Assembly: GCF_017581925.1 (NCBI RefSeq)
Contig: NZ_JAGEVG010000023.1
Location: forward strand, 1 to 56,709
Direction of reading: 5' to 3'
Source of the DNA: Gelidibacter pelagius
GTDB lineage: Bacteria > Bacteroidota > Bacteroidia > Flavobacteriales > Flavobacteriaceae
Length of the DNA stretch: 56,709 bases
In this document: positions 10,595 through 20,048 of the stretch, piece after piece
Numbering within the stretch: position 1 is the first letter of the stretch
How the letters are laid out: each line of letters starts with the position of its first letter
Notes under the pieces: generated by a model
The model's input: the letters and a program-made list of their open reading frames with translations, nothing else
Told to the model about the DNA's origin: nothing
Database searches by the model: none
Translations under genes and position numbers: made by a program

Positions 10595-12535
10595 ATGAAA
10601 AATAGTATTACCATATATAGTTTCTTTCTGTTTTTTCTCGGTTTTTCGAGTTTGACCTTGGTCCTGGGACAGGATAAAAAAATGGAAAAAGCTGCCGAGA
10701 ACTATGAGCAATTGGATTATGTCAATGCCCAAAAGATCTATCTGGCCGTTGCAGAAAAAGGTCATCGCTCCGAAGAACTTTTTACAAAATTGGCCAATAG
10801 TTATTATTTTAACGCCCAATACGATCAGGCGGTAAAATGGTACGGAAGCCTATTCGAACTGAACCCAGAACCTGAAAACGACATTGTCTATCTCCGTTAT
10901 TCCCAAGCTTTAAAGGCTACGGGGGATGCTAATAAGGCTTCAGATTATTTTGATGTTTTCACTTCTAAAAGCGGCCTAAAAACTGCAAAAAACGCTCGAA
11001 ACTACGCAGATCTCATTCAACAGAACTCAGGAAGATATGATATGGAAGCCCTTTCAAAGGTCTACGATGAAGAGAAGATCTCCTTTGGCTATTTTAAATC
11101 GGGGAATATCCTTTATTACGCTTCAACTAGCGACACTAAAACATTTTTAAATAAGAGGAGTGCTTGGGACGGACTTAGCTTTTTGTCACTTTACAGCATC
11201 GAACTCGATTCCCTGAACCAGGCCCTTGGCCATTCCGAAAAACTTACCGGGAGCCTAAACAGTAAGTTTCACGAATCGTCACCTGTATTTACAGCGGATA
11301 ACAATACGATGTATTTTACACGAAGCAATATCACAGCCAAGAATAGAAAAGACGATCAAAAATTAAAGATTTATAGATCAGAAAAGATAAACAACAAATG
11401 GCAGACAGCTGAGGAACTATCCATTAATAGCGACCATTTTTCTACCGCACACCCAGCATTGAGCCCAAATGGGACAAAACTTTATTTTTCATCGGACCGA
11501 CCTGGAGGATTTGGAGAGTCAGATCTTTATGTAGCCACTATCAATACCGATGGAAGCATAGGCGAACCCGTTAATTTGGGTCCTGAAATTAATACGAGAG
11601 GTAAAGAGACCTTCCCGTTTATTTCTGCTGACCATGAACTTTATTTCTCATCCGATGGCCATTTTGGATTGGGAGGTTTGGATGTGTTCTATGTGAAAAT
11701 TAAAAACGATGGCTTCGGCAACCTGTTGAATGTTGGCGCTCCAATCAACACCTATGCCGATGATTTTGCGTTTGGTATCGATCAGTCCACGCGCAGGGGC
11801 TTTATAAGTTCCAACCGTTCAGAAGCTGACGGTACGTTTGTTTACGATAATATTTATACGTTTCTCGAGACAGCGCCAATCATCGATGTTTATTTTGCAC
11901 AGATCCAAGGTTTGGTTACTGACAAACAGACCGGATTGCCAATTGAAGACGCTATTATTGTGTTGACCGATTCCAGCAATAAAATCTATAAGCAGGTTCG
12001 CTCCAACGCTGAAGGCTTTTATACGGTCGAAACCGATAAATTTGATTCCTATTTTGTAAAAGCTACTAAAGAAAGATATGATTCTGATGAGTATCTGTCC
12101 AAGGCAAATCTGGAACATCAGCGGATCGATTTCCAATTGCAGACCAACGAAGTTCCTTTAGTTACAGGAACCGACCTTGCTAAGGTGCTGAACATCCCGA
12201 TCATTTACTTTGATTTTGATAAATCCGATATTCGACAGGATGCCCAAGTAGAATTGGAAAAAGTATTAGCTGTTCTTAATGAATATCCCAACCTGAGATT
12301 GGAGATTCGTTCGCATACCGACAGTAGAGGAAATGATGCCTATAATCAAAAACTTTCCCAGCGCCGTGCGACCTCTACGCTTAAATACTTGGTTGATAAT
12401 GGCATCCCGGAATCGAGATTGCAAGCCGTTGGATTCGGAGAAAGCAGGTTGGTGAACAAATGTAGCAATGGTGTCCCATGTTCTGCGGATGAGCATCAGG
12501 AAAATAGACGCTCAGAGTTTATCATTATAGATTAG
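10595..12535 (+). CDS. OmpA-family protein with TPR, PD40 and carboxypeptidase-regulatory-like domains
   Basis: A 646-residue exported protein. After the signal peptide (to about residue 25) come TPR-like helices (about 30-130), a PD40/WD40-like beta-propeller region (about 210-420, with SPVFTADNNTMYF and HPALSPNGTKLYFSSD), a carboxypeptidase-regulatory-like beta-sandwich (about 440-510) and a C-terminal OmpA peptidoglycan-binding domain from about 536 (IYFDFDKSDIR, then HTDSRGNDAYNQKLSQRRA with the binding Asp and Arg). This layout is that of the proteins that follow PorP/SprF genes in T9SS adhesin operons, and it should tie the outer-membrane complex to the cell wall. Last gene of the operon, 20 bases after sprF-like; a terminator follows at 12642-12671. 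Confidence 0.93.
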   Translation: MKNSITIYSFFLFFLGFSSLTLVLGQDKKMEKAAENYEQLDYVNAQKIYLAVAEKGHRSEELFTKLANSYYFNAQYDQAVKWYGSLFELNPEPENDIVYLRYSQALKATGDANKASDYFDVFTSKSGLKTAKNARNYADLIQQNSGRYDMEALSKVYDEEKISFGYFKSGNILYYASTSDTKTFLNKRSAWDGLSFLSLYSIELDSLNQALGHSEKLTGSLNSKFHESSPVFTADNNTMYFTRSNITAKNRKDDQKLKIYRSEKINNKWQTAEELSINSDHFSTAHPALSPNGTKLYFSSDRPGGFGESDLYVATINTDGSIGEPVNLGPEINTRGKETFPFISADHELYFSSDGHFGLGGLDVFYVKIKNDGFGNLLNVGAPINTYADDFAFGIDQSTRRGFISSNRSEADGTFVYDNIYTFLETAPIIDVYFAQIQGLVTDKQTGLPIEDAIIVLTDSSNKIYKQVRSNAEGFYTVETDKFDSYFVKATKERYDSDEYLSKANLEHQRIDFQLQTNEVPLVTGTDLAKVLNIPIIYFDFDKSDIRQDAQVELEKVLAVLNEYPNLRLEIRSHTDSRGNDAYNQKLSQRRATSTLKYLVDNGIPESRLQAVGFGESRLVNKCSNGVPCSADEHQENRRSEFIIID

Positions 12536-12641
12536 AAATAGTCCCGCAGTTTTCGCAGAGATGAGAAACCTGATGGGATCATTCAAAAATTAGAGTGTTT
12601 CATTATTATTGAAAACAAATTAAAATTTTTCGAAAACGTTT

Positions 12642-12671
12642 AAAAAACCGAAGCATTGTCTTCGGTTTTTT
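12642..12671 (+). terminator. Terminator of the surface operon
   Basis: The two 12-base arms (12642-12653 and 12660-12671) pair perfectly as AAAAAACCGAAG and CTTCGGTTTTTT around the loop CATTGT. The A and T tracts make it work in either direction. It lies 107 bases after the OmpA-family gene. Confidence 0.85.
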
Positions 12672-12984
12672 AAGTTTTTTTAAAACCCCGAAACCCAAAA
12701 GGATGTGTGTTTAAATTGTAGATTGAACGTATTCTATTATCCTATAAAATTGGTAAGACTAACGACAACTCGAATATTAATTATTCCAAACCAATTAAAC
12801 CAATAGAAGGATCAATACGAAAAAGAGTTTAAAACTGAAACTTAAGATTCAATTTGGATTATTGTCTTTGGGCGAGAACTAGAAAACCGATGCGTCGTAT
12901 CAATTGTGCATTAATCTGTAATTTATTTTTGAGGTAGATTCGCTTTTGCATAAAACCCTATATTAGCATATAAACCAATTTACC
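12672..12984. other. Intergenic, AT-rich
   Basis: No open frame, RNA or clear repeat is seen. A weak -7-like element TATATTAG lies at 12959-12966, 18 bases before the TTG start of the next gene, but no -33 TTG sits at the right distance. Confidence 0.4.
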
Positions 12985-15207
12985 TTGAGTACTGTAAAAC
13001 TTTTTATCTCCGAGAATTTTAAGGAACTGCTCCAGTTTATAAAAAGTATTAGTTTTTCAAAGGCCATCCGTGTGGGTATTGCGGTTACTTTACCTGTACT
13101 TATAGGCATAGAGCTTGGATATCTTGAAATTGGATTGGCCCTGAGCTTTGGTGCATTTTGGAGTTCGCCCAGCGATGTTATCGGCAGTTTCCGTCATAAA
13201 AAGTTAGGCATTCTTATTTCCGCGACATTGGTTATGATTGTCAGTTTCATAAAGGGCTATCTACATTTCGAACTCTGGCTGTTACTTCCGGTATTGGGGC
13301 TGATCACTTTTGCCATCGCTTTAATTTCGGTTTATGGTTTTCGTGCTTCGCTCATTAGTTTTACCGGTCTTTTGGCCTTTGTATTGAGTTTTTCACTCGA
13401 ATCCGAGCTGGAAATCTATCAGTATGCTCTGTTGTTGGGAGCGGGCGGACTTTGGTATCTGCTCCTGTCCAAGCTTTGGTATCGCATCAACCCAAAGGCG
13501 GAAACCGAAGAGTATTTGTCCGTGACTTATTTGCTTACCGCAGAATTTATAGAAACACGAGGGAAGTTAATGGACCCTAATGAGGACCACGTAAAATTGC
13601 AGTCTCAATTACTGAAACTACAAAGTGATCTTACCACGAACCATGAAACTCTCAGGGAGATCTTGATACTTTCAAGAAAGGCTTCCGGTTGGTCGAATTA
13701 TCAGAATAAACGCCTGTTGATATTTGCCCAATTGATAGAAATGCTGGAAACAGCCATTGCAAATCCGGTGAATTATGATCGGATGGATGCGCTCTTTACC
13801 GCCCATCCGCAATACGTTAAAAGATTTCAGGATCTGATTTTTGAGATGTCTTCTCAATTACGGATGATTTCAGAAGCGGGAAATGACCATAGGAAATTGC
13901 CAAAGAACGCTGCTATGAGCGAATGTTTTGAAAACGTAAGACATGAGGTGGCCTTACTTCGTGAAACCGAGTATTACGAGGAATACCTTATGCTTCAAAA
14001 TCTGCTTGAATATCAAGAAAAACAGTCCGAAAAGCTTAAAAGAATAAAAAAGCTTTTGGGAGACCATACTATTGCCGAAACCGATTTTATAGATAGTAAA
14101 AAAGCCAGGCGCTTTATCGCACCCCAAGATTATGATCCTACGCTGTACTTTAGGAGTTTTAGTTTTAAGTCTACCATTTTTAGACATTCGGTACGGTTGG
14201 CGGTTACAGTAATGATTGGTTATGCGCTGGGTTCGATCTTTGCCTTTCAGAATCCATACTCTATTTTGTTGATCATTATTGTCATCATGCGCCCCAGCTA
14301 CGGACTCACAAGAAACCGAGCTAAGGATCGTATGATTGGGACACTTATTGGCGGAGCGATTGCCTTTGGCGTGGTTTTTCTCATTCAGAATCCGTATGTA
14401 TACGCCATTATGGGCATCATTTCATTGGTATTTGCCATCTCCTTGGTTCAAAAAAACTATAAGGCTTCAGCGACTTTCATCACGTTGAGTGTGGTCTTTA
14501 TTTATGCCATTCTTATCCCTGATGTCTTGGACTTAATAAAATTCCGCATCTTGGACACGCTTGTTGGAGCAGGACTGTCTTATGCAGCGCTGCTGTGGCT
14601 TTGGCCTTCTTGGGAATTCGTTGAAATGAAGGAGAGTATCGAAAAAAGTGTGAATGCCAACAAGGATTTCCTCCATAAAATTACTGAATATTATCGACTG
14701 AAAGGAAACATCCCAACTTCCTACAATATAGCCCGTAAACAAGCCTTTTTGGAAACCTCCAATCTGAGCTCTGCTTTTCAGCGTATGACACAGGAACCCA
14801 AGTCGAAACAAAGGGAAATGGATAAAGTTTACGAACTGGTCGTCTTGAACCATAATTTTTTAGCTTCGTTGGCTTCCTTAAGCACCTACATAAAGCACTA
14901 CGATACTACTGAGGCCTCCGAACGTTTCATAACTGCCACAGAAAAGATAGAGAATAACTTAGAGCGTGTCGTTCAATGCCTGCAAAATAAGACCTGTGAC
15001 GGCCCAACGGTATTTTCTGATAACGATCATCTTTTTGAGACACAGTTGCCAACCATCAATTCTTTAGAAATTAGCAATTTGGGATCTCAGAATAAAGAAA
15101 CCGTACGTGGACTTCAAGAGGCCCATCTGGTTTGGGAGCAATTGGAATGGCTGTTTTCAATCAGCTGTAAAATGCTCAAATTGGCCGAATCAGTGGAGCT
15201 GGATTGA
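12985..15207 (+). CDS. FUSC/YccS-like inner-membrane protein
   Basis: A 740-residue integral membrane protein that starts with TTG (no upstream ATG is in frame and the family N terminus is complete). It has two membrane blocks of several helices each (about 25-160 and 395-535). Each is followed by a helical cytoplasmic region; the first ends before FRSFSFKSTIFRHSVRLAVT and the second is the C-terminal 200 residues. This duplicated layout is that of FUSC/YccS/YhfK proteins, related to the aromatic acid exporter AaeB, whose substrates are mostly unknown. It stands alone, between a terminator and the promoter of the patatin gene. Confidence 0.85.
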   Translation: MSTVKLFISENFKELLQFIKSISFSKAIRVGIAVTLPVLIGIELGYLEIGLALSFGAFWSSPSDVIGSFRHKKLGILISATLVMIVSFIKGYLHFELWLLLPVLGLITFAIALISVYGFRASLISFTGLLAFVLSFSLESELEIYQYALLLGAGGLWYLLLSKLWYRINPKAETEEYLSVTYLLTAEFIETRGKLMDPNEDHVKLQSQLLKLQSDLTTNHETLREILILSRKASGWSNYQNKRLLIFAQLIEMLETAIANPVNYDRMDALFTAHPQYVKRFQDLIFEMSSQLRMISEAGNDHRKLPKNAAMSECFENVRHEVALLRETEYYEEYLMLQNLLEYQEKQSEKLKRIKKLLGDHTIAETDFIDSKKARRFIAPQDYDPTLYFRSFSFKSTIFRHSVRLAVTVMIGYALGSIFAFQNPYSILLIIIVIMRPSYGLTRNRAKDRMIGTLIGGAIAFGVVFLIQNPYVYAIMGIISLVFAISLVQKNYKASATFITLSVVFIYAILIPDVLDLIKFRILDTLVGAGLSYAALLWLWPSWEFVEMKESIEKSVNANKDFLHKITEYYRLKGNIPTSYNIARKQAFLETSNLSSAFQRMTQEPKSKQREMDKVYELVVLNHNFLASLASLSTYIKHYDTTEASERFITATEKIENNLERVVQCLQNKTCDGPTVFSDNDHLFETQLPTINSLEISNLGSQNKETVRGLQEAHLVWEQLEWLFSISCKMLKLAESVELD

Positions 15208-15281
15208 TGTTCATTGAAGTTGGTTCGTTTTTATATTTAATACCATAAACACAAATATTACAGGTCTGAATCTAGGTTTAG

Positions 15282-15313
15282 TTGAGTAATGGAGTAATTT
15301 TGAATTACTTTTG
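15282..15313 (+). promoter_or_regulatory. Promoter of the patatin-barrel gene
   Basis: TTG at 15282-15284, a 21-base spacer and TACTTTTG at 15306-15313 match the Bacteroidota consensus. Transcription should start near 15320. That rules out the earlier in-frame ATG at 15311, which lies inside the -7 box, and supports ATG 15362. Confidence 0.7.
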
Positions 15314-15361
15314 CTTACATCATTGTTGGAAGCTTTTATTTTTCAAATAATAACACGTTGC

Positions 15362-17701
15362 ATGATCCGAATTTCACACTCAAAAAACAATCTGAATCTA
15401 TTTCTATTATTTTTTTGTATTGCATTCTCACAAGTGGTTTTTGCTCAAGAAAAGAAACCGAAAGTGGCGTTGGTTTTAAGTGGAGGAGGAGCAAAGGGGA
15501 TTGCGCATATCCGCACGCTTCAATTATTGGATTCTTTGCATATTGTTCCAGACTTAATAGTCGGCAATAGTATGGGAAGTATTGTTGGTGGACTTTATTC
15601 AATGGGATATTCAGGCGATAGTATTGCCAACCTTACAAAAAATGCAAATTGGGAAAAGTTATTGGGAGGAAGAGTGTCACTGAATAAGGTTGGCGCTGAA
15701 GAAAAGAGCGAGTATAATAAGTATTTAATTGAATTGGATTTTAAAAATGGTAATATCAATACAGGCCTCTATATTCTTAACGATCAAAATTTAAGAGAGT
15801 TTATTGCTTTCCTTGCTGTTCCAAGTTACGAGATTGAACAGTTTGATGATTTGCCCATACCTTTTAGGGCGGTTGCAACTGATATCATAAATGGAGAGGA
15901 GGTTATTTTAGACCAAGGTTCTCTTGCAGTTGCAATGCGTGCTAGTATGTCAATTCCGGGAGTCTTTTCGCCGGTCCGATATAAGAATACGCTTTTGGTC
16001 GATGGAGGATTGCTAAATAATTTCCCTGCGGATATTGCTAAAAATTTAGGTGCAGATATCATCATCGGGAGTGATGTAGGCGACGATCCTAAAACGATAG
16101 AAAGCCTAAATAGTATTAGTACCTTACTTTTTCAAGGGACGATGATGAATAGTAATAAAAAACGGCCGGCAAACCGTGAACTTTGTGATATACTCATTGA
16201 TCATGCCCCTTATTTAACGCATTCAACGTCAGACTTTTTCAAGGCGAACGCCATTTATGAAGAGGGTAAGGTGGCTGCGAATCAACAAATTGATGCTTTG
16301 ACTGCTTTATCAAATAGATTGAAAAATTTTGAACAGAGGAAGCATGAACTTCCAGTCACTAAAACCGAATTTGTATTTGATACCATAGTCTATCAAGATA
16401 TTAGTAAATCTAATTTGGCACTTGTTAAAGCCAGAACTGCCATTGAACCTAATGAAGAATATACGACACAAGATATTGAAGATGGTTTAGGTAGAGCTAT
16501 GGGCACTACTATTTTTAAAGACATTGAATTTGCACGCTTAAGAGATGATGGTCAATTTGGTCTCGTTTTAAAAGGTGTTGAAAAATCAAAGCACCAAATC
16601 AAAGGCTCGTTGCATTTTGACGGTTATCGTGGTGCTGGACTGATTGCCAATTATACAGGTAGAAATATTATAGGCGAAGCGTCTCGTTCTATCATTACTT
16701 TGGATATAGCCAAGCAACCAAAAGCAAGAGTACAATATCAGAAGAATTTTGGAAGTGATAGGGACTGGTGGTGGCGAACGGAAGTTTTTGGTCAACTTCT
16801 TGAGCAAAAAATATTTATTGAAGGTAAAAATGTCGATGAGGTCAAATTAAATTATTTTGAATTTGACAATCAAATCAATAGAAACTTAAGTTCATTAAAA
16901 AGCTATGCTGGATTTGGAATCAAACATGAATACACACAATTAAAACCGACCATCGATCCAGAGGTTAAAAATAATATTCTAAGTCTAAAAAAGTATAGTT
17001 TTTCAACTTATGAGTTGTATGCGCATTTTAAATATAGCAATTTGAACGATGTGCTGTACCCTACCAAAGGCAGTCAAATTCAAGCTGTTTTATCAAGGGC
17101 GTTGTATAATAATATCCAAGTCAATTATATAAATCCGAGTGTTGTGAAGGTTGATGTGACTGGCAATAACTACACCAAGTTGAGTGTGGGCTTTGAAGAA
17201 CGGGTTCCTATTACGCCTAACTTCACTGGAATTATAAGCCTAAATTCTGGTTTTCTATTTGAAGATCATACCCAAGATGACGATTTTCTCTTTTCTACTT
17301 TTGGTTATGGCGCAAAATACTTTTTGGGAGGAAATATTATAGATCCAAGAAGTGACAATTATACATTTTCTGGCTTAACGGAAAGCGAGTTGGCAGTCAG
17401 TCAATTTATAAAGGTTGGTCTTGGGCTTCAAATAAAATCGATCCGTAATTTATTTTTTACGCCCCATATAGAAATGGCTTCTGTAGGTTATGGAACCTTT
17501 GATGATTATATTCCCAATGCTTTTTCTGGTAAAGGGAAGTGGGAGAATTATGGGGAACCCAGTTTCTTGGCTTCGGTTGGAACCATGGTTTCTTATAAAT
17601 CAATTCTTGGCCCTGTGAATTTTGATATATCATGGGTCAATAGTACCAATAATGTTAGATTTTTTATCGGCATAGGTTTCCCTCTAAATCGCTCTAACTG
17701 A
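15362..17701 (+). CDS. Patatin-like phospholipase fused to an outer-membrane barrel
   Basis: A 779-residue protein with a signal peptide (ending QVVFAQ). The N-terminal patatin domain has the oxyanion loop SGGGAKG, the nucleophile elbow GNSMGS (usual form GxSxG) and the DGG of the Ser-Asp dyad in LLVDGGLLNNFP. A short POTRA-like region follows (about 340-420, YTTQDIEDGLGRAMGTTIF) and then a BamA/Omp85-type barrel of about 330 residues, ending in FIGIGFPLNRSN. The order is that of type Vd autotransporters (PlpD-like), which hydrolyse lipid. The start at ATG 15362 rather than 15311 is set by the promoter and gives a normal signal peptide. Confidence 0.9.
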   Translation: MIRISHSKNNLNLFLLFFCIAFSQVVFAQEKKPKVALVLSGGGAKGIAHIRTLQLLDSLHIVPDLIVGNSMGSIVGGLYSMGYSGDSIANLTKNANWEKLLGGRVSLNKVGAEEKSEYNKYLIELDFKNGNINTGLYILNDQNLREFIAFLAVPSYEIEQFDDLPIPFRAVATDIINGEEVILDQGSLAVAMRASMSIPGVFSPVRYKNTLLVDGGLLNNFPADIAKNLGADIIIGSDVGDDPKTIESLNSISTLLFQGTMMNSNKKRPANRELCDILIDHAPYLTHSTSDFFKANAIYEEGKVAANQQIDALTALSNRLKNFEQRKHELPVTKTEFVFDTIVYQDISKSNLALVKARTAIEPNEEYTTQDIEDGLGRAMGTTIFKDIEFARLRDDGQFGLVLKGVEKSKHQIKGSLHFDGYRGAGLIANYTGRNIIGEASRSIITLDIAKQPKARVQYQKNFGSDRDWWWRTEVFGQLLEQKIFIEGKNVDEVKLNYFEFDNQINRNLSSLKSYAGFGIKHEYTQLKPTIDPEVKNNILSLKKYSFSTYELYAHFKYSNLNDVLYPTKGSQIQAVLSRALYNNIQVNYINPSVVKVDVTGNNYTKLSVGFEERVPITPNFTGIISLNSGFLFEDHTQDDDFLFSTFGYGAKYFLGGNIIDPRSDNYTFSGLTESELAVSQFIKVGLGLQIKSIRNLFFTPHIEMASVGYGTFDDYIPNAFSGKGKWENYGEPSFLASVGTMVSYKSILGPVNFDISWVNSTNNVRFFIGIGFPLNRSN

Positions 17702-17795
17702 TAGGGACGTTTTGGCCTTCTTACAAAAGGATTAGATTGGTGTCGAATATTTTGACTTCGAAGTAAAAGTTTTCAATCTGAATATAGTCTATGTC

Positions 17796-18527
17796 CTAAA
17801 ACTCAGTTTCTTGGCCAACCAACTTCCAACCAGCCCGAGTAACTTCCAATTTCATAATCAGACTGGTCACCAAAGTTTCTAATAAATTTTCTTGATTGCC
17901 GATGGTTGCTACTTCTACTTGAATGATGATTTCTTCAGGATTTGATTCTATAGCATCCCTATTAATTGAGCGCAGAAGTAATTGATCGTTAGTTTCAATG
18001 TGGCTGATTAACCAAAGTCGGACGTTCGATTCTATACTCAAAGAACACTGAATAGAGACCTGATAGTAGGTTTCTTTAACTTTAGTTTTACGATATGCTG
18101 AGATTTTTGATAATCGAATGCTTATTGGTCGCAGAATTAAATGTGTTAAAACCACGGCAGTGGTAGTCACCATTGCTCCAGCGAAAAACCCCATTCCTGC
18201 TAAAGTTCCAACCGCTGCCGAACACCAAATAGTAGCTGCGGTGTTCAGCCCTTTAACTCCAAATCCATCTTTCATTATAACGCCGGCGCCAATAAATCCG
18301 ATGCCCGTGACTATCTGAGCCGTAACTCTGCCTGGATCGCCCCCTGCAAGACTATGAAGATCTAAAGATAATAGCACATACGATGCCGCACCGATTGCTA
18401 CCAAGGTATTGGTTCTTAATCCAGCATCTTTTTGCTGCCACTGTCGCTCAAATCCGATAATTCCGCCCAACAAAAATGCAGCGCCAATGCGAAAAATGTA
18501 TTCGGCTATCTCTACAGATCCGTCCAT
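17796..18527 (-). CDS. MgtC/SapB family membrane protein
   Basis: A 243-residue protein with four to five N-terminal membrane helices and the family signatures GGIIGFERQ, GFIGAGVIM and GLNTAATIWCSAAVGTLAG, followed by a soluble C-terminal part of about 95 residues that looks like an ACT-type domain. MgtC proteins help growth under low magnesium or acid stress, in part by acting on membrane potential and ATP synthase; the role here is not known. It stands alone on the minus strand, convergent with the patatin gene. Confidence 0.9.
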   Translation of the reverse strand: MDGSVEIAEYIFRIGAAFLLGGIIGFERQWQQKDAGLRTNTLVAIGAASYVLLSLDLHSLAGGDPGRVTAQIVTGIGFIGAGVIMKDGFGVKGLNTAATIWCSAAVGTLAGMGFFAGAMVTTTAVVLTHLILRPISIRLSKISAYRKTKVKETYYQVSIQCSLSIESNVRLWLISHIETNDQLLLRSINRDAIESNPEEIIIQVEVATIGNQENLLETLVTSLIMKLEVTRAGWKLVGQETEF

Positions 18528-18649
18528 ATAATTACTTATTTATTGTTCAAAACCGTTAGGATGAATAGAATTTGAAGATATCCTCCATTAAAATTCAAAA
18601 CGCGAAAAACCAATTACAAACATAATCATAAGCTATCATAACTCAAATA

Positions 18650-19396
18650 TCAACTCAATGACTTTTTAGCAAAAAATGAAATGATCATTCCCGGTATGGA
18701 CAAAGCAATAGCAAGGTAAATTAAACTCATTGGAGAGTAAATCCCGAGCAATAGTCCTGCAGCAGAAGATGCGATCATAATGGATAAGTTGAAGACTGAA
18801 GACTGAACGGATGTGGCCACGTCTTTTGCCGTTTCTACCTGTCTGCTTACGGCAGCTTGCAATAAGGTAACTAGTGGCCCAAACGATAGCCCCCATAAAA
18901 AGAAAGCAAAATGACCCATGCCGGTTGTTCTTCCGAACATTAGGAAAATAACCATAGAAATGATCAGCAAGCCAAACATGGCTATGGTTAACAGTCTCAA
19001 ATATTTGTCGGTATATTTTATGGCCAACAGTACAGAAATCAAGGAGCCTATACCAAAAAACAATAAGGCACTCTCAACACCACCTGCCAACTGAATTTCA
19101 TCAACAAGACTTGTGATATACACATAAACACCATAGTGTGCTATAACGCCAAGTAGCGTAAGCAGTAAAACAATTAAAACTTCCGGTATTTTTAACAGTG
19201 CAAATGGCGATGAGCTTTTAGTTAATTTCTCTCCTGGAATTGATGGCAATGCAAAGAAACTAATTAACGCAATTACAATGATAAAAGCTCCAAGTCCAAT
19301 AAATTCGGTTCGCCAACCATAATCATTTCCGATAGAGGTCATTATTGGCATTCCAATACTAATGCCTAATGTTGTTCCTGCACTTGACTGTTTCAT
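18650..19396 (-). pseudogene. MFS transporter lacking its first third
   Basis: The 248 residues encode about eight membrane helices of an AraJ/sugar-efflux type major facilitator. The frame begins in what is normally helix 4-5 (AGTTLGISIGMPIMTSIG, then NDYGWRTEFIGLGAF). Full members have about 390 residues and twelve helices, so about 130-140 N-terminal residues are missing, including the motif A loop. The DNA before the apparent start does not code for the missing part. Instead a 95-bp element with inverted ends (19404-19498) begins 8 bases upstream. The remaining frame has no internal stop, so the break may be recent. A working half-transporter is unlikely. Confidence 0.75.
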
Positions 19397-19403
19397 AGGG
19401 AAA

Positions 19404-19498
19404 TAGGACTGTAAGACATAGGGATTAAGACAACATTAATTTTTCTGTCAAAAACAGTTATATTTCAATATTGTTTTATCCTACGCCTTACAGTCGTA
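19404..19498. mobile_element. MITE-like 95-bp element at the broken end of the MFS gene
   Basis: The ends 19404-19425 and 19478-19498 are imperfect inverted repeats, about 18 of 22 positions matching with one gap. The core is GACTGTAAG (19407-19415) against CTTACAGTC (19487-19495). It has no coding capacity. Target duplications were not clear. It could be a MITE or the scar of a deleted insertion sequence. Confidence 0.4.
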
Positions 19499-19538
19499 AG
19501 TTCTTTTTCAGCTTCTTTAAGACTGGTGATTATTTGAA

Positions 19539-20012
19539 TTATTTCAGATAGGCAGAATACATCCAAACTAATTTTTCTTGTTCACTAATGTAATCGCTCA
19601 TCAATGCATTGGTTCCTTCGTCTTCTGCGTCTGCTGACAATTCCAGAATTTCTCGTTGCAGGATGATAATGATTTTAAATGATTCAAGAGTATCTTTCAT
19701 ATCCTGGATCCCATCAGCTACTTCAGAGCTTTCTTTGATTTTTGCTTCTTTCTGATAGATAGAGAATTTGTGGTTTGGTGTGTGACCAAGCGTTCGAATT
19801 CGTTCTGCTACCTCATCAATTTTGATAAATAAATCTTCGTAAAGTTCTTGGAACTTGTCGTGTAATTCGAAGAATTTATCGCCTTTAATATTCCAATGGT
19901 AGCCTCTGACGTTTTGATAAAAGATGGAATAATCTGCTAAAAGTTCATTGAGTTTTTCTGCGAGTGCTTTGGATTTTTCTATGTCTAATCCAATCGAATT
20001 TAATTTTGCCAT
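19539..20012 (-). CDS. Dps-family ferritin-like DNA-protecting protein
   Basis: At 157 residues this is the usual Dps length. The ferroxidase signature is present: YHWNIKGDKFFELHDKFQ followed by LYEDLFIKIDEVAERI, with the His, Asp and Glu that bind iron between subunits. Dps forms a 12-subunit shell that stores iron by using up hydrogen peroxide and protects DNA. It lies 36 bases after the dehydrogenase gene on the same strand, with no terminator seen between, so the two are probably cotranscribed. The catalase gene is 10 kb away in the same stress block. Confidence 0.93.
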   Translation of the reverse strand: MAKLNSIGLDIEKSKALAEKLNELLADYSIFYQNVRGYHWNIKGDKFFELHDKFQELYEDLFIKIDEVAERIRTLGHTPNHKFSIYQKEAKIKESSEVADGIQDMKDTLESFKIIIILQREILELSADAEDEGTNALMSDYISEQEKLVWMYSAYLK

Positions 20013-20048
20013 TTTTTTTAGTTTTAAATTTATAATATAATTAATTAA

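Noticed and set aside
15311-15361. Upstream ATG of the patatin gene
   Set aside because: It overlaps the -7 box and would put extra residues before a complete signal peptide.
15358-15570. Overlapping plus-strand frame in the patatin 5' region
   Set aside because: It lies within the patatin gene in another frame and has no domain.
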